Assembly: GCF_900108335.1 (NCBI RefSeq)
Contig: NZ_FNVT01000001.1
Location: 612,977-676,976, forward strand
Length of the DNA stretch: 64,000 bases
Origin: Nonomuraea solani
GTDB taxonomy: Bacteria; Actinomycetota; Actinomycetes; Streptosporangiales; Streptosporangiaceae
Direction: 5' to 3'
Positions within the stretch are counted from its first letter, which is position 1. The number at the start of each line of letters is the position of its first letter. Position numbers and translations under genes: made by a program. This document shows, piece after piece, positions 52,551 through 60,874 of this stretch. The notes beneath the pieces were generated by a model, which saw only the letters and a program-made list of their open reading frames with translations, did not search any database and was not told where the DNA came from.

Positions 52551-52579
52551 TTGACAGTAGCCGTACGGAAACGGATGCT
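52551..52579 (+). promoter_or_regulatory. Predicted sigma70-type promoter
   Basis: A consensus -35 TTGACA (52551-52556), 17-base spacer and weak -10 GATGCT (52574-52579) precede the rightward operon. It is flanked on both sides by LacI-type operators. Confidence 0.5.
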
Positions 52580-52586
52580 CCAGCCA

Positions 52587-52601
52587 GTGCAATCGTTTGC
52601 G
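52587..52601. promoter_or_regulatory. LacI-type operator O2
   Basis: GTGCAATCGTTTGCG contains the full palindrome GCAA-TCGT-TTGC and matches O1 at 14 of 15 positions. Centre-to-centre distance is 56 bases, about five helical turns, so both sites lie on one DNA face. Confidence 0.7.
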
Positions 52602-52623
52602 GGGGCGTAGCGAAGGAGGTCTC

Positions 52624-53859
52624 ATGACCACCCGACCACCCGCACGCCGGTCGCGAGCGGCCGTGACGCTGGCCGTCGTGGCCGTCCTGATGGTGGCGGC
52701 CTGTGGCCAGCGCCCGTCGGAAAGGCGGGCGGGTGAGGTGAGCAGGCCCATTGTCATCGGCGTCTCCCTGCCGCTGACCGGCGACTTCGCCCAGCCGGGC
52801 GGCGAGGCCAAGCGCGGTTACGACATCTGGCGCGACATGGTGAACGCCCAAGGGGGCGTCCTGGGCCGGCAGGTCGAGCTGAAGATCGCCGACGACGCCA
52901 GCAGCCAGGACACCGTGGTCGCCGACTACACCAAGCTGATCACCCAGGACAAGGTGGACCTGCTGCTCGGCACGTTCTCCTCGCTGCTGAACTACCCCGC
53001 CTCCGCCGTGGCCGAGAAGAACCGCATGGTCTTCGTGGAGCCGGCGGGCGGCGCGCCGGACATGTTCTCGCGCGGGTTCAAGTACCTGTTCTTCGCCCAG
53101 CCCGCCACCGCGCCCCGCCAGGCGGACGTGTTCGTGAACTGGATCAAGTCGCTGCCCGAGGCCGAGCGGCCCAGGACGGCCGCCTATCCGAGCCAGGACG
53201 ACCCGTTCGCGCTGCCGGTCATCACGTCGATGCGGGAGCAGCTCGAAGGGCTGGGCGTCAAGACGGTCTACAGCGAGGTCTACCCGGCCGACACCACGAA
53301 CTTCCAGAGCGTCGCCGGCACGCTGGCCGGCAAGAAGCCCGACCTGGTCGCGCAGGGCGCGGTGTTCGAGGACGGGGTCGGCATGGTGCGCTCGCTCAAG
53401 CAGCTCGGCTTCTCGCCCAAGATGCTGTTCCAGACCTCCGCGCCGAGCAACTCCAGCCAGTACAGCGAGGGCGTGGGCGTGGAGAGCACCGAGGGCGTCT
53501 TCTACACGGTGAGCTGGAACGAGAAGGCGACCACGCCGCTGAACGCCGAGTTCGTGGCCGCCTACCGCAAGGCGCACGACGCCGCGCCCGCCGAGGACGC
53601 CGCCGACGCGTTCGCCGCCGCGCAGGTGCTGCAGGCCGCCGTGGAGAAGGTCGGCGCGATCGACCAGGACAAGATCAAGGACTGGCTGCACGCGAACACC
53701 GTGCAGACCCTGCTCGGCCCGCTGAGCTGGAAGGAGACCGGCGAGCCGAAGGGCAGCTTCCTGCTGGCCCAGTGGCAGGGCGGCAAGGTCGAGGTGGTCG
53801 GGCCGCCCGAGCTGGCGACCACGAAGACCGTGGTGAACCCCAAGCCCGGGTGGAAGTGA
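52624..53859 (+). CDS. Branched-chain-type ABC substrate-binding lipoprotein
   Basis: A 411-residue lipoprotein: signal peptide with lipobox VLMVAAC, then the LivK/amide-binding fold (RPIVIGVSLPLTGDFAQPGG, NAQGGVLGRQVELKIADDAS). GGAGG is four bases before ATG 52624. It supplies substrate to the permease/ATPase genes that follow. The substrate is unknown; LivK-family proteins also bind amides, urea or aromatic acids. Confidence 0.87.
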   Translation: MTTRPPARRSRAAVTLAVVAVLMVAACGQRPSERRAGEVSRPIVIGVSLPLTGDFAQPGGEAKRGYDIWRDMVNAQGGVLGRQVELKIADDASSQDTVVADYTKLITQDKVDLLLGTFSSLLNYPASAVAEKNRMVFVEPAGGAPDMFSRGFKYLFFAQPATAPRQADVFVNWIKSLPEAERPRTAAYPSQDDPFALPVITSMREQLEGLGVKTVYSEVYPADTTNFQSVAGTLAGKKPDLVAQGAVFEDGVGMVRSLKQLGFSPKMLFQTSAPSNSSQYSEGVGVESTEGVFYTVSWNEKATTPLNAEFVAAYRKAHDAAPAEDAADAFAAAQVLQAAVEKVGAIDQDKIKDWLHANTVQTLLGPLSWKETGEPKGSFLLAQWQGGKVEVVGPPELATTKTVVNPKPGWK

Positions 53860-53862
53860 GCG

Positions 53863-54741
53863 ATGGCGCACTTCGTACAGGCGGTCGCGCTGGGCCTGCT
53901 GATCGGCGGGGTCTACGCGCTGATGGCGTCGGGGCTGACGTTGATCTTCGGGGTGATGCGGATCATCAACGTGGCCCAGGGCGCGTTCCTGGTGCTGGTG
54001 GCCATGGTGACGTGGTGGTTGTGGAACCGGACCGGGATCGACCCGATCGTGGCCTCCGTGGTGACGACGCCGATGATGTTCGGGTTCGGGTGGCTGTCGT
54101 ACCGGCTGCTGATCTCGCGGATCCGGGGGTCGTCGCCGTCCATGTCGGTGCTGCTGACGTTCGGGTTCGCGCTGGTCATCGAGGGGGTGCTGAACCTCAC
54201 GGCGGGCAACAGGTTCAGGTCGGCCGCCCCCTCCTACTTCGAGGAGTCCTTCCGGGTAGGGGGGATCGCGCTGCCGAAGGCGCAGGTGTTCGGGTTTCTG
54301 GCGGCGATGGCGGTGCTGGCCGTCCTCTACTACGTCCTCAACCGGACGTGGACCGGGCGGGCGATCAGGGCGGCCACGCAGAACCCGTCCGGGGCCGCGC
54401 TGGTGGGGGTCAGCGCGGCCGGCACGGCGGCGCTGGCGTTCGCGATCGGCAGCGCCACGGCCGGCGTCGGCGGGTCGATCCTGTCGGTGCTCTATCCGTT
54501 CTTCCCGGCCTCGCACTACGAGTGGATCTCGCGGCTGCTCGGGATCGTGGTGCTCGGCGGGCTGGGCAGCCTGCCCGGCGCGCTCGCCGGGGCGGCCATC
54601 CTGGGGCTGGCCGAGACGCTGACGGCGACGTACGGGTCGCTGGGCTGGTCCACGCTGGTGTTCTACGTGGTGATCATGGCGGTCCTCCTGGTACGGCCGC
54701 AGGGCCTGTTCGGGGCCCGGCTGCGGGAGGACGCGGCATGA
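53863..54741 (+). CDS. LivH-type ABC permease
   Basis: A 292-residue membrane permease with LivH hallmarks (LGLLIGGVYALMASGLTLIF, NVAQGAFLVLVAM, GRAIRAATQNPSGAALVG) and about eight helices. It begins three bases after the binding-protein stop and ends overlapping the next gene (ATGA). Its GC content is slightly lower at the 5' end, nothing more. Confidence 0.88.
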   Translation: MAHFVQAVALGLLIGGVYALMASGLTLIFGVMRIINVAQGAFLVLVAMVTWWLWNRTGIDPIVASVVTTPMMFGFGWLSYRLLISRIRGSSPSMSVLLTFGFALVIEGVLNLTAGNRFRSAAPSYFEESFRVGGIALPKAQVFGFLAAMAVLAVLYYVLNRTWTGRAIRAATQNPSGAALVGVSAAGTAALAFAIGSATAGVGGSILSVLYPFFPASHYEWISRLLGIVVLGGLGSLPGALAGAAILGLAETLTATYGSLGWSTLVFYVVIMAVLLVRPQGLFGARLREDAA

Positions 54742-56489
54742 GGGCCCATCTGGCGGCACTGGTGTGCCTGGCCGCGTTGCTGCTGTATCCCGTGGTCAAC
54801 CCGTGGCAGCCGTACCCGCAGGCGGTGTTGCTGCTCGGGTTCCTGCTGGCGATCCAGGCCACGAGCTGGAACATCATCTCCGGGTACGCCGGCTACGTCT
54901 CGCTCGGGCACAGCATGTTCCTGGGGCTGGGGTCGTACACCGTGGGCATCCTCGCTCTGCGCTGGGGCGTCAACCCGCTGTGGGTCGCGCCGCTCGGCGG
55001 CGTGGTCGCGACGGTCATCGCCGTGCTCATCGGCAGCGTCGTGCTCAGGACGCGCGGCCACGCCTTCGTCATCATCACGATCGCGATGCTGCTCGCCGCG
55101 CAGATCATCGCGGTCAACTCCAGGGACCTGACGCGCGGCTCCGACGGGATCACGCTGGAGCTGCCGTTCTGGCACCGCGACTTCCAGAACATCCCGTTCT
55201 ACTACGCCTTCCTGCTGCTGCTCGTGCTGACCGTGCTGTTCAGCGCGTGGATCAGGCGCACCAAGTTCGGTACGGGGCTGGTCGCGATCAGGGAGGACGA
55301 GGGCAAGGCGGCCTCCATCGGCGTCGACACCACCCGGTTCAAGGTCGTCGCGTACGCGGCCAGCGCGTTCTTCATCGGCGTGGCCGGCGGCGTCTACGCC
55401 TACTACCTGACGTTCATCAACCCCGTCGGCTCCTTCGCGATCCTCGGCAGCGTGACGATCGTGCTGGCCGCGCTCGCCGGCGGCCGGGGCACCCTCTACG
55501 GGCCCGTCATCGGCGCGTTCCTCGTCAACCTGGTCAGCGAGGCGGCCACCGTCTACGCGGGCGGGGTGCAGTCGCGGGTGCTGCTGTTCGGGGGCGCGCT
55601 GGTGCTCGTGGTGGTGTTCCTGCCCAAGGGCCTGCTGCCGGCCGTCGAGGCGTGGTGGCGGCGCCCTGCGCCGGTCGAGTTCATCGAGCCCGTACGCGTG
55701 CGCGAACGGGTTCCCCGGCCACCCCCTTCGCCCGGCGACGTGCTGCTGTCCGTGCGCGGCGTGTCCAAACGGTTCGGCGGCCTGGTCGCGGTCGACGACG
55801 TCACCCTCGACGTGCGCCAGGGCACGATCACGGCGCTGATCGGGCCGAACGGCTCAGGCAAGACCACGCTGTTCAACCTGGTCACCGGCGGGCTGCCGGC
55901 CGACTCCGGCGAGATCTGGTTCGACGGGCGGCGCGTCGACGGGCTGCGGCCGTGGCGGCGCTGCCATCTCGGGCTGGGCCGGTCGTACCAGGTGACCAGG
56001 CTGTTCAAGGAGATGACCGTGCAGGAGAACGTGGTCGCCCCGCTGGCCGACTCGCGCTGGCGTACCCTGCTGTCCGACGCCGTCCACGGGCACGAGGCCG
56101 AGCGCGCCCGCGAACTGCTCGACCTGGTGGGGCTGCGGCGGTTCGCCGGGCAGCCGGCGGGCGCGCTGTCGTACGGGCAGCAGAAGCTGGTCGAGCTGGC
56201 CCAGGTCCTGATGCTGGAACCCCGGCTGATCCTGCTCGACGAGCCCGCCGGGGGCGTGAACCCGAGCCTGCTCGGCCACCTCACCGAGGTGATCCGCGAG
56301 CTGAACGCCTCCGGCGTCACCTTCCTCGTCGTCGAGCACAACATCCCCCTCGTGCTGGACCTGTGCGACCCGGTCGCCGTGCTCGCGGGCGGCCGCCTGA
56401 TCGCCGAGGGGCCGCCGGGGTTCGTCAGGGAGTCTCCCGTGGTGCTGGAGGCGTACCTGGGGGACGACTGGCAACCGGCGGTGAGCTGA
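54738..56489 (+). CDS. Fused LivM permease and LivG ATPase
   Basis: A 583-residue protein joining two subunits. Residues 1-310 are a LivM permease (NIISGYAGYVSLGHSMFLGL, GGRGTLYGPVIGAFLVN); residues 330-583 are a LivG ATP-binding domain with Walker A GPNGSGKTT, Q-loop GRSYQVTRLFKEMTVQENV, signature LSYGQQKLVELA, Walker B LILLDEPAGG and H-loop VVEHNIP. A Pro/Arg linker connects them. The fusion fixes permease:ATPase stoichiometry. It overlaps the previous gene by four bases. Confidence 0.87.
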   Translation: MRAHLAALVCLAALLLYPVVNPWQPYPQAVLLLGFLLAIQATSWNIISGYAGYVSLGHSMFLGLGSYTVGILALRWGVNPLWVAPLGGVVATVIAVLIGSVVLRTRGHAFVIITIAMLLAAQIIAVNSRDLTRGSDGITLELPFWHRDFQNIPFYYAFLLLLVLTVLFSAWIRRTKFGTGLVAIREDEGKAASIGVDTTRFKVVAYAASAFFIGVAGGVYAYYLTFINPVGSFAILGSVTIVLAALAGGRGTLYGPVIGAFLVNLVSEAATVYAGGVQSRVLLFGGALVLVVVFLPKGLLPAVEAWWRRPAPVEFIEPVRVRERVPRPPPSPGDVLLSVRGVSKRFGGLVAVDDVTLDVRQGTITALIGPNGSGKTTLFNLVTGGLPADSGEIWFDGRRVDGLRPWRRCHLGLGRSYQVTRLFKEMTVQENVVAPLADSRWRTLLSDAVHGHEAERARELLDLVGLRRFAGQPAGALSYGQQKLVELAQVLMLEPRLILLDEPAGGVNPSLLGHLTEVIRELNASGVTFLVVEHNIPLVLDLCDPVAVLAGGRLIAEGPPGFVRESPVVLEAYLGDDWQPAVS

Positions 56490-56490
56490 A

Positions 56491-57267
56491 ATGCTGCAGC
56501 TCAAGGCGGTGGTCGCCGGGTACGGCGGCGGGAGCGTCCTGCAGGGGGTCGATCTCGAATGCGCCGAGCGCACGATCACCTGCGTGGTCGGCCCCAACGG
56601 CGCGGGCAAGTCGACCGTGCTGCGCGTCATCAGCGGCCTGCTCGCCCCCGCCGAAGGCGAGGTCCGCATGGACGGCGAGCTCATCGGCGGCCGGCCGCCC
56701 GGCGAGATCCTGCGCCGGGGCATCGCCCAGGTGCCGCAGTCGCACGCCCTGTTCCCGGCCATGTCCGTGCAGGAGAACGTGCTCATGGGCGGCTACCTCA
56801 TCCGCAGGGACAAACGCCTCCTGCGCGAACGGCTCGACCAGGTCAGGCAGCGCCTGCCCATCGTCGCCGAACGCGCCCGCGACCACGCCGGCAACCTCAG
56901 CGGCGGCCAGCGGCGCATGGTCGAGATCGCCCGCTGCCTCATGCTCGACCCCCGGCTCATCCTGCTCGACGAGCCGTCGCTCGGCCTCGACCCGCGCGGC
57001 CTGGCCGGCGTCGCCGAGGTCATCCACGAGCTCAACCAGGCGGGCACCACCGTGCTGCTGGTCGAGCAGAACGTCCGGCTCGGCCTGTCCCTCGCCACGC
57101 ACGGCGTGGTCATGGAGGGCGGCCGGGTCCGCCTGGCAGGACCGGCCGCCGCCGTCCGGGACAACCCCGAGATCGCGTCGCTCTATCTGGGAGGTGAGAC
57201 ACGGTGGACGAGCGAGTCGCCTCCGCCATCGCCCATTGGGGGCCCCGCTTCACCGCCAACGGCGTGA
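56491..57267 (+). CDS. LivF-type ABC ATPase
   Basis: A 258-residue nucleotide-binding subunit with Walker A GPNGAGKST, signature LSGGQRRMVEIARCL, Walker B LILLDEPSLGL and H-loop LLVEQNVRLGL. Family homology ends at SLYLGG; the last 20 residues are Pro/Ser-rich and overlap the next gene by 64 bases, suggesting loss of an original stop codon. It pairs with the LivG half of the fused protein. Confidence 0.87.
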   Translation: MLQLKAVVAGYGGGSVLQGVDLECAERTITCVVGPNGAGKSTVLRVISGLLAPAEGEVRMDGELIGGRPPGEILRRGIAQVPQSHALFPAMSVQENVLMGGYLIRRDKRLLRERLDQVRQRLPIVAERARDHAGNLSGGQRRMVEIARCLMLDPRLILLDEPSLGLDPRGLAGVAEVIHELNQAGTTVLLVEQNVRLGLSLATHGVVMEGGRVRLAGPAAAVRDNPEIASLYLGGETRWTSESPPPSPIGGPASPPTA

Positions 57268-58271
57268 CCGTCTCCGACTTCGAGCGTGTCACGCGCGACC
57301 TGGACACCTGGGACGAATGGTGCGCCGCCTGGTCGTCGGTGGCTTCTGAGCACGAGGCGCTGGGGCGGCAGGCGCTGGCCACCGGCCGGCACCTGTCGGC
57401 GGGCCAGCACCTCGCGCAGGCCGCGCTCTACTTCCACTTCGCCAAGTTCGTCTTCGTGACCGACCTCGACCAGGCGCGCCGGGCCCACCTTCGCGCCGTG
57501 GCCTGCCTCGACGACGCCCTGCCGCACCTGTCGCCACCCGGGCGGCGGATCGAGATCGACTTCGAGGGCGGCGTGCTCGCCGGCATCCTCCGGCTACCTT
57601 TCGGGCCCGGGCCTCATCCGGCGGTGCTCATGCTGTCCGGGCTGGACTCGGCCAAGGAGGAGCACCGTGTGGTCGAGCGGCTCTTCCTCGAACGCGGGCT
57701 GGCCACCTTCGCCGTGGACGGGCCCGGGCAGGGGGAGTGCTCGCTGCCGATCAGGGGCGACTGGTCGCTGCCCGGCAAGGCGCTTCTTGACGCGCTGGCC
57801 GCCTCTTCCGGGGTCGACCGTTCCCGGATCGGGGTGTGGGGGGTCAGCCTGGGCGGCTACTACGCGCCCCGGGTGGCGGCCGCCCTGGGGGAGCGGGTGG
57901 CGGCTTGCGTGGCGCTGGCGGGGCCGTACGACTTCGGCGACTGCTGGTCCGGGCTGCCGCTGCTGACCAGGGAGACGTTCCGGGTACGGGCGGGGGCTTC
58001 GAACGAGGAGGAGGCGCGGCGGATCGCGTACACGCTGACCATGGAGGGCATCGCCCCGTCGATCACCGCGCCGCTGCTGGTCGTGTTCGGGCGCAAGGAC
58101 CGGCTCATCCCGTGGCGGCAGGCCGAACGCCTGGCCGCCACGGCGGGTGGCGACAGTGAGCTGCTCATGCTGGAAGAGGGCAACCACGGCTGCGCCAACC
58201 TCGCGCCCTGGCACCGTCCGTACACCGCCGACTGGCTGGCCCAGCGGCTCCGCTCGAAAGGCATCTCATGA
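57204..58271 (+). CDS. Alpha/beta hydrolase of the FrsA/dihydroxypseudooxynicotine-hydrolase-like group
   Basis: A 355-residue hydrolase with an N-terminal helical cap (DTWDEWCAAWSSVASEHEAL, GRHLSAGQHLAQAALYFHFA). The core nucleophile motif is GVWGVSLGGYY, Asp lies in VVFGRKDRLIP and His in LEEGNHGCANL. The cap arrangement is that of 2,6-dihydroxypseudooxynicotine hydrolase-like C-C bond hydrolases, although esterase activity is also possible. GGGAGG stands nine bases before GTG 57204. It is the first catabolic gene after the transporter. Confidence 0.78.
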   Translation: MDERVASAIAHWGPRFTANGVTVSDFERVTRDLDTWDEWCAAWSSVASEHEALGRQALATGRHLSAGQHLAQAALYFHFAKFVFVTDLDQARRAHLRAVACLDDALPHLSPPGRRIEIDFEGGVLAGILRLPFGPGPHPAVLMLSGLDSAKEEHRVVERLFLERGLATFAVDGPGQGECSLPIRGDWSLPGKALLDALAASSGVDRSRIGVWGVSLGGYYAPRVAAALGERVAACVALAGPYDFGDCWSGLPLLTRETFRVRAGASNEEEARRIAYTLTMEGIAPSITAPLLVVFGRKDRLIPWRQAERLAATAGGDSELLMLEEGNHGCANLAPWHRPYTADWLAQRLRSKGIS

Positions 58272-59170
58272 CCGTCTCTGAACAGCGGGTGGGCTGGATC
58301 GGCACCGGGCGGATGGGCGCGCCGATGGCCGAGCGGCTGGCCCGGGCCGGGGTGGACCTGGCCGTGTGGAACCGTACGCGGGCCAAGGCCGAATCGCTCG
58401 GCGCCACCGTGGTGGACACCATCGCGGACCTGCGCTCCCGCGACGTCGTCTTCACCATGCTCGCCACGGCCGCCGACCTGGACGAGGTCCTTCCCGAACT
58501 CCTGCCCGGCCCCGGCGTGCTCGTCGACTGCTCCACGATCTCACCTGAGGAGTCGGCCGCCGCCCGGGAATCCTGCGCCCTGCTCGGTACGGCCTTCCTG
58601 GCCGCCCCGGTCAGCGGCAACGGCAACGTGGCTCGGGCGGGGGCGTTGAGTCTGGTCTGCTCAGGCCCCCGCGAGACGTACGACCGAGTGGCCGGCCTCC
58701 TGGCGTATCTGGGCAGATCGGTTGTCTATGTGGGGGAGGGTGAGACCGCCCGCCTGGTCAAGATCGCCCACAACCTCATGCTCGGCGTCGTCGCCCAGAC
58801 CCTCGCCGAGATCACCGTACTGGCCGAAAAGGGCGGTGTACCCCGGCACGCCTTCCTGGAGTTCCTCAACGACAGCGTCGTGGGCTCGGCCTTCACCCGC
58901 TACAAGTCCCCGGCGTTCGTCCACCTCGACTACACGCCCACCTTCACCCCGGTCCTGCTGCGCAAGGACTTCGACCTGGGCCTGGCCGCCGCGCGGGCCC
59001 TGGACGTGCCCATGCCGGTCACCGCGCTCGCCGCCCAGCTCGTCCAGGCCGCCGTCGGCTCGGGACGGGTGGACGAGGACTTCGCCATCCTCCTCGACCT
59101 GCAGGCGGCGGCCTCGGGCCTGGAACTCAAACCCGAGGACGTGGCCGTGGACGACGGGCTCGGCTCATGA
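58268..59170 (+). CDS. 3-hydroxyisobutyrate-dehydrogenase-type NAD(P) oxidoreductase
   Basis: A 300-residue beta-hydroxyacid dehydrogenase. The Rossmann motif is VGWIGTGRMGAPMAERLARA, the substrate-binding motif CSTISPEESAA matches DxSTISP-type segments, the GAPVSG-type motif reads FLAAPVSGNGN, and the catalytic Lys is in VKIAHNLMLG. It reduces or oxidises a 3-hydroxy acid or related semialdehyde in the cytoplasm. It overlaps both neighbours by four bases (ATGA), so all these genes are translationally coupled. Confidence 0.87.
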   Translation: MTVSEQRVGWIGTGRMGAPMAERLARAGVDLAVWNRTRAKAESLGATVVDTIADLRSRDVVFTMLATAADLDEVLPELLPGPGVLVDCSTISPEESAAARESCALLGTAFLAAPVSGNGNVARAGALSLVCSGPRETYDRVAGLLAYLGRSVVYVGEGETARLVKIAHNLMLGVVAQTLAEITVLAEKGGVPRHAFLEFLNDSVVGSAFTRYKSPAFVHLDYTPTFTPVLLRKDFDLGLAAARALDVPMPVTALAAQLVQAAVGSGRVDEDFAILLDLQAAASGLELKPEDVAVDDGLGS

Positions 59171-60405
59171 CGGGCCCGCTGCCCGCCCCCGGCCACATGG
59201 GCGTCGACTACGAACAGCGCGTCGACTTCCCCCGCCTCAGGGACTACCGCCTGAGCCGCGCCCGCGCCGCCCTGGAATCCGGCGAGTGCGGCGCGTTCCT
59301 GCTCTTCGACTTCTACAACATCCGGTACGTCACCCAGACCTGGATCGGCGGCGCCCTCGGCGACAAGATGACCAGGTACGCGTTGCTGACGCGCGGCGGC
59401 CCGGTGCGCCTGTGGGACTTCGGCTCCGCCGCCCGCCACCACCGCCTCTACAGCCCCTGGCTGGACCCGGCCGACTGCCACGCCGGCATGCTCGGCCTGC
59501 GCGGCGCCATCGCCCCCACGGCCGGCCTGATGACGGACGCCGTCCGCCGGCTCGCGGGCCTCCTGGCCGACGCGGGCCTGGCCGGTGAACCCGTCGGCGT
59601 GGACATCGTCGAGCCACCATTCCTCTTCGAAATGCAGCGACAAGGTCTGCGCGTCGTGGACTGCCAGCAACAAATGCTCGATGCCCGCGTCATCAAGTCC
59701 CCCGACGAAATCATGCTTCTCACTCAGGCCGCCGCCATGGTGGACGGCGTTTACCAGAACATCGTCGAGGCATTGAAACCAGGCGTCCGGGAGAACGAGA
59801 TCGTGGCGCTGGCCAGTAAACGCCTCTACGAAATGGGCTCCGACCAGGTCGAGGCCATCAACGCCGTCAGCGGCGAACGCTGCAACCCCCATCCGCACAA
59901 TTTCTCCGACCGCCTCATCCGGCCCGGCGACCAGGCGTTCTTCGACATCATCCACTCTTTCAACGGCTACCGGACGTGCTATTACCGCACTTTCGGAGTC
60001 GGCAGCGCCACGGCCTCACAGCGGGACGCCTATGTGAAGGCCCGGGAATGGATGGACGCCTCCATCGCCATGATCAAACCCGGCGTGGGGACCGACCAGG
60101 TGGCGGCGGTGTGGCCGGAGGCGACCGCGTTCGGGTTCGAGGACGAGATGGCGGCGTTCGGGCTGCAGTTCGGGCACGGGCTGGGGCTCGGGTTGCATGA
60201 GCGGCCGATCATTTCGCGGCTGAACAGCATGCGGGAGCCGGTCGAGTTGAAGGTGGGGATGGTGTTCGCGCTGGAGACGTACTGTCCGGCGAGCGACGGG
60301 TTCTCGGCGGCCCGGATCGAGGAGGAGGTCGTGGTCACGGGGGAGGGGTGCCGGGTGCTGACGTTGTTCCCGGCCCAGGAATTGGTGGTGGCAAACCCGT
60401 ACTGA
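59167..60405 (+). CDS. M24-family (aminopeptidase P/creatinase-fold) enzyme with altered metal site
   Basis: A 412-residue pita-bread-fold protein with an N-terminal creatinase-like domain (FDFYNIRYVTQTW) and a C-terminal M24 domain. Of the five metal ligands, Asp260 (FFDIIHSF), the His in FGHGLGLGLHERP, the Glu in ALETYCP and the Glu in ARIEEEVVV are present, but the second Asp is replaced by Cys271 (GYRTCYYRTF). It may therefore use one metal or none, as creatinase does, and act as a C-N or C-S lyase rather than a peptidase. Last gene of the operon. Confidence 0.82.
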   Translation: MTGPLPAPGHMGVDYEQRVDFPRLRDYRLSRARAALESGECGAFLLFDFYNIRYVTQTWIGGALGDKMTRYALLTRGGPVRLWDFGSAARHHRLYSPWLDPADCHAGMLGLRGAIAPTAGLMTDAVRRLAGLLADAGLAGEPVGVDIVEPPFLFEMQRQGLRVVDCQQQMLDARVIKSPDEIMLLTQAAAMVDGVYQNIVEALKPGVRENEIVALASKRLYEMGSDQVEAINAVSGERCNPHPHNFSDRLIRPGDQAFFDIIHSFNGYRTCYYRTFGVGSATASQRDAYVKAREWMDASIAMIKPGVGTDQVAAVWPEATAFGFEDEMAAFGLQFGHGLGLGLHERPIISRLNSMREPVELKVGMVFALETYCPASDGFSAARIEEEVVVTGEGCRVLTLFPAQELVVANPY

Positions 60406-60834
60406 CGATTTTCCGTGATACCAGTCAATAGTTTCTAACGCGCCGTAGTTAAGGGTTTGCCGTGTGTCAGGTAATGTGAATCACCGGGCTTTTGAAGATG
60501 TACATCGCTCGAGGATCATCCAAACGGCCAGGTCGAGCCGAGCGACCCCATCAGCGATATTCACGTCTTCGATCGTTGTGGCAATATGACGATCATCCAA
60601 GCGCCACCTGATGTGGAGCAGGATTCGACCGATTTCGAAGCGTTCGATGTCGCGTATCTCTGGGACGGTAGTGGTCCGCCGTCTGCTGCGGTGGCGAATG
60701 GCGGTGGCAACTGCTGTTGCGCTCCACGATCACATCATGTTCGTACTGAGTGATAACATCACAGCACGAACTCGCTCAAAGCGCGAAGGCGTGGTACGCA
60801 GGTTTCCCGCGCCCTGAGCTCGGCAGGGGAAGGC
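60406..60834. other. Low-GC intergenic region
   Basis: About 430 bases with clearly lower GC content than the flanks. No RNA gene is recognised. The only coding candidate is a 55-codon ORF at 60586-60753, listed separately. The region separates the catabolic operon from the lipoprotein gene. Confidence 0.5.
60586..60753 (+). CDS. Candidate 55-residue peptide with Gly-Asn-Cys-Cys-Cys motif
   Basis: ATG 60586 opens a 55-codon frame. The N-terminal half is acidic (PPDVEQDSTDFEAFDVAYLW), then comes a small-residue stretch and GGGNCCCAP, and a basic/His tail. This leader-core look recalls ribosomally made, modified peptides. The ribosome site is weak, third-position GC is only moderate, and no modification enzyme is encoded nearby, so it may be spurious. 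Confidence 0.3.
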   Translation: MTIIQAPPDVEQDSTDFEAFDVAYLWDGSGPPSAAVANGGGNCCCAPRSHHVRTE

Positions 60835-60874
60835 GTGAGGGCGAAAGTGCGCGGAGTAGCGTTGACGGTGACAT

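Noticed and set aside
51661..54759. 1032-codon minus-strand frame
   Set aside because: Only its last 285 codons (from GTG 52518) are the real NMT1-type gene; the rest is antisense to the binding-protein and permease genes and is rich in Arg/Gln/His.
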